A stretch of 64,000 nt of DNA from Aeromicrobium camelliae. Lineage in GTDB: Bacteria > Actinomycetota > Actinomycetes > Propionibacteriales > Nocardioidaceae. The position numbers and the translations under genes were made by a program. Below are positions 7,454 to 20,911 of the stretch, in pieces. The stretch lies in contig NZ_RQJX01000007.1 in assembly GCF_003850045.1 (NCBI RefSeq), forward strand, positions 1-64,000, read 5' to 3'. The notes below the pieces were generated by a model, which searched no databases, had not been told where the DNA came from, and saw only the letters and a list, made by a program, of their open reading frames with translations. Each line of letters begins with the position of its first letter. Position 1 is the stretch's first letter.

Positions 7454-9784
7454 ATGTCTCTTCCGTTTCCCGTGCCCTCGTCCCCGTCGTCGCCGCGAGC
7501 GGGCGGCGAGCGGTCCGCACCGCTCTCGGACCGCCTGCTCGAAGGTCTCAACGACGCCCAGCGCGAGGCAGTCAGCCACGTCGGCGGACCGCTTCTCGTG
7601 GTCGCCGGTGCCGGATCGGGCAAGACGCGGGTGCTGACGCGCCGCATCGCCTGGCTCATCGCCGCGCGGGGAGCACATCCCGGCTCCATCCTCGCCATCA
7701 CCTTCACCAACAAGGCCGCCGCCGAGATGCGCGAGCGCGTGGCCGACCTCGTGGGCGGTCGCGCCCGCATGATGTGGGTGTCCACGTTCCACTCGGCATG
7801 CGTGCGCATCCTGCGGCGCGAGGCCAACCGATTCGGCTACACGTCGTCGTTCACCATCTACGACGCCGCTGACGCTCGTCGACTCATGACGCTCGTGTGC
7901 CGCGATCTGGACCTCGACCCCAAGAAGGTCAACCCGCGCGGCGTGCTGCACCACGTCTCCAACCTCAAGAACGAGCTCGTCGACCATGAGGAGGCCGCCC
8001 GCCGCGCGGCCACGCCCACGGAGCAGACGTACGCCGAGTGCTACGCGCTGTACCAGCAGCGGCTCAAGGCGGCCAACGCCATGGACTTCGACGACCTCAT
8101 CATGAACACCGTCCACCTGCTCCAGGCCTGGCCGGACGTGCGCGAGGCCTACCGGCGCCGCTTCCGCCACGTGCTCGTCGACGAGTACCAGGACACCAAC
8201 CACGCGCAGTACGCCCTCATCCGCGAGCTGTGCGACGCCGAGTCCGACCTCATGGTCGTCGGCGACTCCGACCAGTCCATCTACGCCTTCCGCGGCGCCA
8301 GCATCCGCAACATCCTCGAGTTCGAGAGCGACTTCCCGCAGGCCCGTACGGTGCTGCTGGAGCAGAACTACCGCTCCACGCAGACGATCCTGTCGGCGGC
8401 CAACGCCCTCATCAGCCGCAACGAGGGACGCAAGGACAAGAAGCTGTGGTCCGCCGAGGGCGACGGTGAACTCGTGGTCGGCTACGTCGCCGACGACGAG
8501 CGCGACGAGGCCCAGTTCGTGGCCGACGAGATCGACCGGCTCGGCGACGACGGCGCGGCCCAGCCCAAGGACGTCGCGGTCTTCTACCGCACCAACGCGC
8601 AGTCACGGGTGTTCGAGGAAGTGTTCATCCGGGTCGGCTTGCCGTATCGCGTCGTCGGCGGAGTGCGCTTCTACGAGCGCAAGGAGATCCGCGACGCGCT
8701 CGCCTACATCCGGGTGCTCGTCAACCCGCGGGACGACGTCTCTCTGCGCCGCATTCTCAATGAGCCCAAGCGCGGCATCGGCGACCGCGCCGAGACGGCG
8801 CTCGAGCAGTTCGCGTCGCGCAACGGTCTCAGCTTCTGGGAAGCGATGACCCGCTGTGCGGAGATCGGCGAACTCGCCACGCGCTCCCGCTCGGCGATCA
8901 GCGGATTCACCGAGGTCATGGCCGGACTCATGGAGCTCGCAGCGTCCGGAGCCCCGGCCGACGCCGTGCTCGAGGCGGCGCTCACCCGCTCGGGCTACCT
9001 CACGGTGCTGGAGGAGAGCCGGGACCCGCAGGACGAGACCCGCGTCGAGAACCTCGCCGAACTCGTGGCGGTGGCGCGCGAGTTCGTCGCCGGTGCCGCC
9101 ACGCTGACCGAGGACGACGAGGTCGGCGGCACCGAGGAGGGCGACCTGACTCCCGGCTCGCTCGCGGCCTTCCTCGAGCAGGTGGCGCTGGTCGCCGACG
9201 CCGACGCGATCCCCGATGAGGGCGAAGGCGTCGTCACGTTGATGACGCTGCATACGGCCAAGGGGCTGGAGTTCCCGGTCGTGTTCCTCACCGGCATGGA
9301 GGACGGCGTCTTCCCTCACATGCGCTCGATGGGCGACGCCAAAGAACTCGAAGAGGAACGTCGGCTCGCCTACGTCGGCATCACCCGCGCCCGCGAGCGG
9401 CTGTACCTCACGCGGGCCACGGTGCGTTCGGCATGGGGAGCGCCGTCGTACAACCCGGCGTCGCGGTTCCTCGACGAGATCCCCGACCACCTCGTCGACT
9501 GGCGGCGCATGGGCACCGCACCGACCCAGTGGACGCCGAGCACGCCGTCGGCCACCGCGCGTCGTGAGTCCTTCCGCTCCTCGACGGTGGCGGCCAAATC
9601 CCGCCGCGCCACCCGCGACATCGTCGCGCTGCAGCCAGGCGACCGGGTCACCCACGACAGCTTCGGTATGGGCACCGTCGTGGCGCTCGAAGGGTCCGGC
9701 CAGAACTCCGTGGCGAGCGTCGACTTCGGGTCCGCCGGCGTCAAGCGGCTCCTGCTGCGGTACGCGCCCCTCGAGAAGATCTGA
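7454..9784 (+). CDS. pcrA: ATP-dependent DNA helicase PcrA/UvrD
   Basis: 776-residue superfamily 1A 3'-5' helicase for repair and replication. Q-motif LNDAQREAV, Walker A at 51-58 (AGAGSGKT), motif Ia TFTNKAAAEM, Walker B VDEYQDTN, motif III GDSDQSIYAFRGA, motif IV QNYRST, motif V LMTLHTAKGLEFPVVF and motif VI RLAYVGITRARE are all present in order. The C-terminus has the small PcrA domain LQPGDRVTHDSFGMGTVV that in relatives contacts RNA polymerase. Monocistronic, leaderless and divergent from the GntR gene. Confidence 0.97.
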   Translation: MSLPFPVPSSPSSPRAGGERSAPLSDRLLEGLNDAQREAVSHVGGPLLVVAGAGSGKTRVLTRRIAWLIAARGAHPGSILAITFTNKAAAEMRERVADLVGGRARMMWVSTFHSACVRILRREANRFGYTSSFTIYDAADARRLMTLVCRDLDLDPKKVNPRGVLHHVSNLKNELVDHEEAARRAATPTEQTYAECYALYQQRLKAANAMDFDDLIMNTVHLLQAWPDVREAYRRRFRHVLVDEYQDTNHAQYALIRELCDAESDLMVVGDSDQSIYAFRGASIRNILEFESDFPQARTVLLEQNYRSTQTILSAANALISRNEGRKDKKLWSAEGDGELVVGYVADDERDEAQFVADEIDRLGDDGAAQPKDVAVFYRTNAQSRVFEEVFIRVGLPYRVVGGVRFYERKEIRDALAYIRVLVNPRDDVSLRRILNEPKRGIGDRAETALEQFASRNGLSFWEAMTRCAEIGELATRSRSAISGFTEVMAGLMELAASGAPADAVLEAALTRSGYLTVLEESRDPQDETRVENLAELVAVAREFVAGAATLTEDDEVGGTEEGDLTPGSLAAFLEQVALVADADAIPDEGEGVVTLMTLHTAKGLEFPVVFLTGMEDGVFPHMRSMGDAKELEEERRLAYVGITRARERLYLTRATVRSAWGAPSYNPASRFLDEIPDHLVDWRRMGTAPTQWTPSTPSATARRESFRSSTVAAKSRRATRDIVALQPGDRVTHDSFGMGTVVALEGSGQNSVASVDFGSAGVKRLLLRYAPLEKI

Positions 9785-9860
9785 GTCGTCGCCCCAGGGG
9801 TGACAGGGTTCACGCACGGTCACCGGAACAGAAGCGGGACGGGCCTCGTTGTCGACTTCC

Positions 9861-11078
9861 GTGACCACTTCGACCGTGACGCCGTCTGCTCCTGTCCGCA
9901 CGCAGCCGCAGCGGCCCACCCATGTCTGGTGGGCGATCGTCGCGCTCGCCCTCGGCGGGTTCGCCATCGGCACGACCGAGTTCGTCACCATGGGACTGCT
10001 GCCCGACATCGCTGCGAGCATCGACCGCTCGATCCCCACCACCGGCCACGTCATCACGGCCTACGCCTTCGGTGTCGTGGTGGGTGCGCCGCTCATCGTG
10101 TCGCTCGGCGCCAAGCTCCCCAAGCGGGAACTCGCCATCGTCCTCGTCCTCGGGCTCGCGGTCGGCAACGGCCTGACCGCGCTCGCCTCGGGTTACGTGC
10201 CGGTCATGGTGTCGCGCTTCATCGCCGGCCTGCCGCACGGAGCCTACTTCGGCGTCGCGTCGCTGCTCGCCGCCGCGATGGTGCCGCCGTCGATGAAGGG
10301 CCGCGCGGTCAGCCGGGTCATGATGGGCCTCTCCGTCGGGACCGTGGCCGGCGTGCCCCTGAGCGCGTGGCTCGGGCAAGAACTCGGCTGGCGCGCCGCG
10401 TACGCGCTCGTCGTCGTGCTCGCGATCGCCACGGCCGTGATGATCCGGGCCTTCGTCGCCCGGGTCCCGGGCACCCCGGACGCGACGATCGGCCGCGAAC
10501 TCGCTGCCCTGCGTCGGCCGCAAGTGTTGCTGGCCGTCGCCGCCGGCATGATCGGCTTCGGCGGGGTGTTCGCGATGTACAGCTACGTCGCTCCCATCGT
10601 CACCGACGTCTCCGAGCTCTCTCGTGCGACGATCCCGTGGGTGTTGTTCGCCTTCGGCATCGGCTCGGTCGCGGGCACCTGGCTGGGTGGCGTCCTCGCC
10701 GACTGGAACAACGTGCGGCAACTCGTCGCCGGGTTCCTCGTGAGTGTCGCCGCCCTCATCGCCTTCTACTTCGTGGCGACCTCGGGCCCGGCCATGATCG
10801 CGCTCGTGTTCCTCGTCGGGGCGCTGGGCAGCGTGCTGGCGATCGGACTGCAGCTGCGGCTCATGCACGCGGCAGGCGACGCGCAGATGCTCGGAGCGGC
10901 GCTCAACCACTCCTCGCTCAACGTCGCCAACGGCCTGGGCGCGTGGCTCGGCGGACTCGTGATCGCCGCCGGGTACGGCTACGCCGCGCCGAGCCTCGTC
11001 GGCGCCGGTCTCGCCGCGGCGGGACTGGCCATCGTGCTGGTCGCGGTCGCCGCCGAGCGGCGTCAGCTCACCCGATGA
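9861..11078 (+). CDS. MFS transporter, AraJ-like DHA1 family
   Basis: About 405 residues from GTG 9861 (MTTSTVTPSAP); TTG 9849 in the same frame is an alternative. Twelve hydrophobic segments are expected. The signature GFAIGTTEFVTMGLLPDIA in helix 1 and the motif A-like SLGAKLPKRELAI after helix 2 place it in the AraJ/sugar-efflux-like DHA1 group. The substrate is unknown; such proteins export drugs, sugars or amino acids. It is convergent with the lipase, and the two coding ends overlap by 11 bp. Confidence 0.9.
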   Translation: MTTSTVTPSAPVRTQPQRPTHVWWAIVALALGGFAIGTTEFVTMGLLPDIAASIDRSIPTTGHVITAYAFGVVVGAPLIVSLGAKLPKRELAIVLVLGLAVGNGLTALASGYVPVMVSRFIAGLPHGAYFGVASLLAAAMVPPSMKGRAVSRVMMGLSVGTVAGVPLSAWLGQELGWRAAYALVVVLAIATAVMIRAFVARVPGTPDATIGRELAALRRPQVLLAVAAGMIGFGGVFAMYSYVAPIVTDVSELSRATIPWVLFAFGIGSVAGTWLGGVLADWNNVRQLVAGFLVSVAALIAFYFVATSGPAMIALVFLVGALGSVLAIGLQLRLMHAAGDAQMLGAALNHSSLNVANGLGAWLGGLVIAAGYGYAAPSLVGAGLAAAGLAIVLVAVAAERRQLTR

Positions 11079-12067
11079 GCTGGGTGTTGCCGGTGATCGG
11101 AGCCTGCGGGTAGCAGCGGACCCGGCGCTCGTCGTCGGGGTCCAGCTTGTTCAGCACGATCTGCGCGACGTTCTTCGAGAACGGAAGGCTCACGTGCTCG
11201 GACTGGTCGATGGCGCAGACGTCTTGGATGACGATGTTGTCGACGTCGGCGCCGGGCCCGGCCGTGATCTGTCCGCGTTGCCATGGCGTCACGACCTGGT
11301 CCCGCCGGGTCACGATCGTCGTGTAGGACATGCCGGGGATCGTCTCGCCCCCGCCGTTCACCTGCTGATAGAAGGGCGCCTGGGGAGCGGGACTCTGATC
11401 GGCCTGCTGAGCGGCCGCCGGCAGCTCGACCAGGTACAGCACGCCCATGGCAGCGCCGAACAGCCGCACCAGTTTGCCCAACTCGGTGATGCCCGAGAGG
11501 GTCGTCGGGTGGCTGGAGGGCGCCAGGCCGATCACCTGGTTGACCTTCTCCGGGGCGATGAGGTTGGCGTAGTAGCGGGAGATCGCCCCGCCCTGCGAGT
11601 GTCCGACGAGATCGACCTGAGTGGCGCCGGTGCTCGCGAGCACTCGGTCGACGAACGGCCCGATCTCCTCGGCGTTCTCGATCAGGTCGCCGGTGCCGTT
11701 GAGGAACGCGATACCCGTGGAGTTGCCGTAATTGAGTGCGTACACGCAGTAGCCCCGTTCGGCGAGGATCGGTGCGAGCCCGTTCCAGTTCGCGTACGCG
11801 TTCTCGAACGTGCCATGCACGAGGACGACCGCGCCGGGGGTGCGCGGCGCTGGGACGACACCCCCAATCGTTCGCCCCGAGGGGATCGCGTTCCGGGTGG
11901 GAGATCGATCGCGCATACGCGGCGGGGAACGAGGAGTCCTCGCCCCACGGGGCGAAGCGGATCGGGTGCGGCACCGGGTTCGGGGCCGCCGCAGTGGCCG
12001 GCGTGGCGACGAGCGTGAGCAGGACGGACACGGTCGCGATGACCGCGGCAGACAGACGTGTCGACAT
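11068..12067 (-). pseudogene. secreted triacylglycerol lipase-like gene, frameshifted
   Basis: Alpha/beta-hydrolase exported by a Sec signal peptide (MSTRLSAAVIATVSVLLTLV, cleavage near ATAAA). The N-terminal frame runs to GANDWGCRPSAAHPR, where the family should continue into VVLVHGTF. That continuation is in another frame: AVVLVHGTFENAYANW, then nucleophile elbow VDLVGHSQGGAISRYYANL. The break lies at the G5 run 11836-11840 (C5 on the coding strand). Removing one base restores AHPGAVVLVHGT. The rest is intact to the C-terminus. This is either a one-base insertion, slippage at a homopolymer, or an assembly error. It is separated from cysA by about 90 bp. Confidence 0.8.
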
Positions 12068-12156
12068 GATTCTCCCCGATGTGACGTAGCTCACGAAGCG
12101 AGCCAGGGCCACTGTAACCGGGAGTTGCGCCCGATGTCGAGAGTCGATCGTCCGGT

Positions 12157-13125
12157 TCAGGCGCTGACGACCGACTGGGCGCCGACCGCCGGACGCAGCC
12201 ACACGTGATCACCGGGATGCAGGCCCAGGGCGTGCGCCTCCGTGCGCGTCACGCTCACCTGCACGGGGGCGTAGCGCGCGTCGGTCGGCGTCACCTCGAG
12301 CCGGATCTCGAAACCGACGCGGGTCCAGCGGGTGATCGGCCCGTCGACCACCGCCGCCTGCTCCACCCGGGAGATCTCGATGTCGTGGGGGCGGATGAGG
12401 CGGTCTCCGAGCGTCGTCACGGGGCCGAGGAAGCTCAGCACGAAGTCGCTCGCGGGCTTGTCGTAGAGGTCGTCGGGGGTGCCCACCTGCTCGATCCGGC
12501 CGTCGTTGATCACCACGATGGTGTCCGCGACCTCCAGCGCCTCCTCCTGGTCGTGCGTGACGAACACCGTGGTCACGTGGACCTCGTCATGGAGCCGCCT
12601 TAGCCAGTCGCGCAGCTCCTTGCGGACCTTGGCGTCGAGGGCGCCGAACGGCTCGTCGAGGAGCAGGACGCTCGGCTCGATCGCCAAGGCGCGGGCTAGC
12701 GCCATCCGCTGCCGTTGGCCGCCGGACAGCTGCGCCGGGAGCCGGTGGGCGAACTGCTCGAGGTGGACGAGTTCGAGCAGTTCCTCGACCCGGCGGGCGA
12801 TCTCGGCCTTGGGCCGTTTGCGGATCTCCAGGCCGAAGGCGACGTTCTTGGCGACGCTCATGTGCTTGAACGCCGCGTAGTGCTGGAAGACGAACCCCAC
12901 GTTGCGGCGCTGAGCCGGCACGTTCGTGGTGTCCTGGCCCTCGATCTCGATGGTGCCGCTGTCAGCAGTCTCCAATCCCGCGATGATGCGCAGCAGCGTG
13001 GACTTGCCTCCGCCGCTGGGCCCGAGCAGAGCCGTCAGGCCGCCGCTCGGGATGCTGAGGTCGATGTCGCTGAGCGCGACGAAGTCACCGAACGACTTGT
13101 TGACGCCGACGATCTCGATACCCAT
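12157..13125 (-). CDS. cysA: sulfate/thiosulfate ABC transporter ATPase
   Basis: 322 residues from ATG 13125 ([15 protein letters not shown]), with a strong GGAGGAG ribosome site; a longer in-frame reading only covers cysW. Walker [11 protein letters not shown]-loop FQHYAAF, signature [15 protein letters not shown], Walker [13 protein letters not shown] and H-loop [10 protein letters not shown] are all present. A TOBE-like C-terminal domain starts near [10 protein letters not shown]. It energises the CysT/CysW permease. Its ATG overlaps the cysW stop (TGATG). Confidence 0.95.
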   Translation of the reverse strand: MGIEIVGVNKSFGDFVALSDIDLSIPSGGLTALLGPSGGGKSTLLRIIAGLETADSGTIEIEGQDTTNVPAQRRNVGFVFQHYAAFKHMSVAKNVAFGLEIRKRPKAEIARRVEELLELVHLEQFAHRLPAQLSGGQRQRMALARALAIEPSVLLLDEPFGALDAKVRKELRDWLRRLHDEVHVTTVFVTHDQEEALEVADTIVVINDGRIEQVGTPDDLYDKPASDFVLSFLGPVTTLGDRLIRPHDIEISRVEQAAVVDGPITRWTRVGFEIRLEVTPTDARYAPVQVSVTRTEAHALGLHPGDHVWLRPAVGAQSVVSA

Positions 13126-13947
13126 CAGGCCTTCTCCTCCTTGGGGCGCAGCACGGTGACGACGACCAGTGCGGCAACAGCGATGAGAGTCAGCAGGAAG
13201 CTCGTGGCGTACGCCGCTCCCCGCTCGAACTCGAGGTACTTCTCCTCCACGAGGAGCGTCGCGGTCTGGGTCTGCTGGCTGATGTTGCCCGAGACGATCT
13301 TCACCGCGCCGAACTCGCCGAGCGAGCGTGCGAGACTCAGCACGACGCCGTACACGAGTGCCCAGCGGATCGAGGGCAGCGTGATGCGGCGGAACGTCTG
13401 CCAGCCGCCGGCCCCGAGCGAACGCGCCGCCTGCTCCTGCTCGGTGCCGATCTCCTGCAGAACGGGGACCACCTCGCGGATCACGAGGGGGAGACTGACG
13501 AAGGCCGTCGCCATGATGATGCCGGGTACCGAGAAGACGACTTGGAGATTGATCGCGTCGAGGACGGGCGCGAAGTAGCCATCGCGCGGTCCGTACGCCA
13601 ACAGCAGGGCGAGACCGATCACGACCGGCGACACGGACAACGGCAGGTCGAGCAGCGTGTTGAGCAGCCCCTTGCCGGCGAAGTCGTACCGCACGATCAG
13701 CAGGGACATTCCGACGCCGAACACCGTGTTGATGACGACCGCCCAGAAGGCGACGACCACGGTCATCTGCAGCGCAAAGACCACGGCCGGGTCCTGCAGC
13801 GTCGACGCGAGGTGGTTGCCGTCCCCGAACGTCCGCGTGACGACCAGCGAGACCGGCCACGCCACGAGGAAGAACAGGTAGACGAGCACGAGCCCGCGGC
13901 GCACGTAGGTGGCGGCAGTGCGGCGCGGCCCGCGCCCGGTCGCGTGA

Positions 13948-13955
<8 letters not shown>
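13125..13955 (-). CDS. cysW: sulfate ABC transporter permease CysW
   Basis: 276-residue binding-protein-dependent permease with about six membrane helices. The EAA loop that contacts CysA is [18 protein letters not shown]. Family features include [20 protein letters not shown] and [16 protein letters not shown] 13955 overlaps the end of cysT by 8 bp. It forms the membrane channel together with CysT. Confidence 0.94.
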
Positions 13956-18218
<4,263 letters not shown>

Positions 18219-18231
18219 GCCCTCCGGCCCG

Positions 18232-18291
18232 AGATGTGGTCGGTTTTGTGTCACTTGAGCCTGCTCTTGTGACACGAAACCGACCACATCT
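18232..18291. terminator. long palindrome after icd (left palindrome of the AbiEi/DUF559 locus)
   Basis: A 23-bp stem (18232-18254 with 18269-18291) with one G-T wobble and a 14-nt loop, followed by TGTTTTT, so it should work as an intrinsic terminator for icd. A diverged copy lies at 19321-19376 on the other side of the next gene. Confidence 0.75.
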
Positions 18292-18385
18292 TGTTTTTCC
18301 ACGCCCTTGCGTTCCGGATGATGAGAATCCACATCTCGCTCGAGCGGCCTGGTGCTCGGGCTGAACACCGGTCGACGCTGGCGAC

Positions 18386-19393
18386 GTGCCGCAAGCTCGA
18401 GATCTGCCCGCCGAATTGGGGCGAGGACCGTTCACCCGACGCCACGCCCTGGCCTTAGGACTCACCGACACCCAGCTACGAGGGCGAAGATTCCGGCAGC
18501 TGTTTCGAGGCGTCTACGTCGTACGCGCCCAGGCTCTTTCGCTGCTCGTCTGGACTCAAGCTGCCTTGCTCATCGCGCCCGCCGGAGCAGTAGTCAGCCA
18601 CCACACCGCTCTCGCGCTCTGGGGACTCCAGCTTCCGGGCTGCCATCCGATCCACCTGTCGACCAATCAGCGTCTCCGTCTGCGGGTTCCCGGCATCGCG
18701 TGGCACCGGCGCAAACACCAGATCGGTTGCCGCGAGGTCGCAGGCGTCGTCGTCACGGGACCGGAACGAACGATCGTCGACCTCGCCACGAAGCTGCCCT
18801 GGCACTGGTACGTAGTCGTTGCTGAGTGGTTCATCGGCCAGGGGCTCACCACGCTCGAACGCTTGGACGAGTACCTCCGCGACCATCACCTCGACGGGGT
18901 TCAGCGCGGCCGCCGGCTCATGCGCTGGGTCAGGGAGCGGGTGGAGTCGCCACTGGAGTCGCTCGTGCGCCTCATGATCCTCACTGCGCGGTTGCCGGAG
19001 CCGTCGTGCAACGTTGAGGTCTTCGATGCCGAAGGACGATTCGTGGCGAGAGTGGACTTGGCCTATCGCGCATGGCGGGTTGCCATCGAGTACGACGGGC
19101 GATGGCACGAGAGATCCGATGCGCAACGCCGACGAGACCGCGATCGACGCGAGCACCTCGAACGTCTGGGGTGGACGATGGTCGTCATCTACGACCGCGA
19201 CCTCGACCAACCGCAGACCATTCCATTGCGTGTCTTCGAAGCGCTGCGCGACCAGGGCTACCTCGGCCCGGCGCCGGTGATGTCCACGATGTGGTTCCGC
19301 TGGTTCTCCCGAGCCCGTTTGTGGTCGATTCCGTGTCATTCCGAGCCCCTTCCGTGGCACGAAAGTGACCACATCTCGCGCCGGAGGGGCTAG
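18386..19393 (+). CDS. AbiEi-antitoxin-like / DUF559 (PD-(D/E)XK-fold) protein
   Basis: 335 residues from GTG 18386. The N-terminal part resembles the AbiEi (type IV antitoxin) winged-helix region: GPFTRRHALALGLTDTQLRG, FRGVYVV, SHHTALALWGL. The C-terminal part is DUF559, a Vsr-like nuclease fold: AIEYDGRWHERSDAQRRRDR, RLGWTMVVIYDRD. Such orphan proteins are common in actinobacteria and their role is not established. No toxin partner gene is adjacent. It lies between two related palindromes, and the last 23 or so codons are encoded by the right-hand one, so the native stop was probably upstream. Confidence 0.85.
   Translation: MPQARDLPAELGRGPFTRRHALALGLTDTQLRGRRFRQLFRGVYVVRAQALSLLVWTQAALLIAPAGAVVSHHTALALWGLQLPGCHPIHLSTNQRLRLRVPGIAWHRRKHQIGCREVAGVVVTGPERTIVDLATKLPWHWYVVVAEWFIGQGLTTLERLDEYLRDHHLDGVQRGRRLMRWVRERVESPLESLVRLMILTARLPEPSCNVEVFDAEGRFVARVDLAYRAWRVAIEYDGRWHERSDAQRRRDRDRREHLERLGWTMVVIYDRDLDQPQTIPLRVFEALRDQGYLGPAPVMSTMWFRWFSRARLWSIPCHSEPLPWHESDHISRRRG
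19321..19376. repeat. right palindrome of the AbiEi/DUF559 locus
   Basis: GTGGTCGATTCCGTGTCAT facing GTGGCACGAAAGTGACCAC, followed by ATCTCGC. It matches the palindrome at 18232-18291 with scattered substitutions, and its own arms pair at 14 of 19 positions. It overlaps the 3' end of the upstream coding frame. Confidence 0.7.
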
Positions 19394-20868
19394 GGGCGGG
19401 TGGGGCGGGTGAAGAGCTGGACGAGGACGAGGCCGACGAGGAAGGCGGCGGCGGGAACGAGGACGGCTTCGGACATCGCGGTCGCGAAGGGGGCGAACGC
19501 CTCCGGCGGGAGAGCGGCCGCGCCGGCGCCCTCGGCGCCGGCGCCGGAGGCCTGCGGGAGATGCGTGGCGAGCCGGCTCTCGATGGCGGCGGCGATCGCC
19601 GCGCTGCCGAGCACCGCGCCCACCTGACGCGTCGCGTTGTACACCCCTGAGCCGGCGCCCGCCGACGACATCGGCAGATTGCGGGTCGCGGTCGCGGCGA
19701 GCGGCGACCAGAGGAAGGCGTTGCCGAACCCGATGAGCGCCATGACGAGCAGCAGCCCCCACACCGGGCTGTCAGGCGTCAGGAATCGGCTCATCAGCAC
19801 CAGCCCGACCGCCGACGCGCCGAAGCCGACGGAGGTCAGGAGCCGCGGCGCCACGCGGTCGGTGAATCGGCCGACGATCGGTGCCATCACGCCCGTGACC
19901 ACCGCCATCGGGATCAGCAGCATGCCGGACTCGGTGGGTGTCCACCCGCGCACGGACTGTGCCCACAGCATGAACGGAAACGACATCGCCGTGACGGAGA
20001 ACGACACGGTGGAGATGGCCGCGTTGGACACCGAGAAGTTGCGGTCGCGAAACAGCGCGAGCGGGACGAGCGGCTCGCGGCGGATGCGCGACTGCCACCA
20101 GAGGAACACCGCACCGACCACAAGTCCGGCGCCGATCAGCAACGGCACGGAGACGACACCGGTGATGGTGCCCCAGTCGTAACGCTCGCCCTCCTGGATG
20201 CCGAAGACGATGAGGAACATGGCGGCCGCGCTCAGCCCGACCCCCAGCCAGTCGAACGAGTGCGTGTGCGTCTCCAGCTGCGGCACGAGCTTCCAGGCCA
20301 GGACGAACCCGATGACGCCCACCGGCACGTTGACGAAGAAGATCCACTCCCAGCCCGCCGCATCGACCAGCACGCCGCCGAGCACCGGTCCGACGAGCGT
20401 CGCGACCCCGGCCGTCGCGCCCCACAGCGCCATGGCGCGACCACGGCTGTGCGGCGGGAAGGTGCGCGTGATGACCGACATCGTCTGCGGCGTCATGAGC
20501 GAGGCGCCCAGACCCTGGAACACGCGCGCGACGATGAGCAGCTCGACCGTCGTCGTCAGGGCGCACCACAACGAGGCGAGCGTGAAGATCGACAGCCCGG
20601 TCAGGTACACGCGCTTGGGTCCGAGCCGGTCACCCAGGCGGCCGGTGATGAGCAGCGGCACCGCGTACGCGAGCAGATAGGCGCTCGTGACCCAGATGAC
20701 GGTGTTGTAGTCGGTGTCGAGGGCGTCGCGGATCGCCGGCGTCGCGACCGACACGATGGTCGAGTCGACCAGGATCATGAAGAAGCCGATGACCATCGCC
20801 CAGAGAGCGGGCCAGGGGCTCGCCGGGGCGACGGACGGGATCGTGTCCGAGGGCGAGCAGGCAGTCAC
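19390..20868 (-). CDS. MFS drug-efflux transporter, DHA2 (EmrB/QacA) family
   Basis: 492 residues from GTG 20868, with about 14 hydrophobic helices. Motif D1-like FFMILVDSTIVSVATPAI in helix 1, motif A GRLGDRLGPKRVYLTGL between helices 2 and 3, and a motif C-like GPVLGGVLVDAAGWEWIFFV in helix 5 define the DHA2 family of proton-driven multidrug exporters. The substrate is unknown. No adjacent TetR/MarR regulator is seen. It overlaps the end of the AbiEi/DUF559 frame by 4 bp, tail to tail. Confidence 0.93.
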   Translation of the reverse strand: MTACSPSDTIPSVAPASPWPALWAMVIGFFMILVDSTIVSVATPAIRDALDTDYNTVIWVTSAYLLAYAVPLLITGRLGDRLGPKRVYLTGLSIFTLASLWCALTTTVELLIVARVFQGLGASLMTPQTMSVITRTFPPHSRGRAMALWGATAGVATLVGPVLGGVLVDAAGWEWIFFVNVPVGVIGFVLAWKLVPQLETHTHSFDWLGVGLSAAAMFLIVFGIQEGERYDWGTITGVVSVPLLIGAGLVVGAVFLWWQSRIRREPLVPLALFRDRNFSVSNAAISTVSFSVTAMSFPFMLWAQSVRGWTPTESGMLLIPMAVVTGVMAPIVGRFTDRVAPRLLTSVGFGASAVGLVLMSRFLTPDSPVWGLLLVMALIGFGNAFLWSPLAATATRNLPMSSAGAGSGVYNATRQVGAVLGSAAIAAAIESRLATHLPQASGAGAEGAGAAALPPEAFAPFATAMSEAVLVPAAAFLVGLVLVQLFTRPTRP

Positions 20869-20911
20869 TCTCGCCAGTGTGCCACTGCGCGCGGACAGCG
20901 CGCGGGGAGCG

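Noticed and set aside
12157-13860. A 567-residue fusion of a permease-like segment and CysA
   Set aside because: The first part is the cysW region in the wrong frame. CysA starts at ATG 13125 with a strong ribosome site and overlaps the cysW stop.
18386-19393. A complete AbiE toxin-antitoxin system
   Set aside because: Only the antitoxin-like domain plus DUF559 is present; no AbiEii-type nucleotidyltransferase is adjacent.
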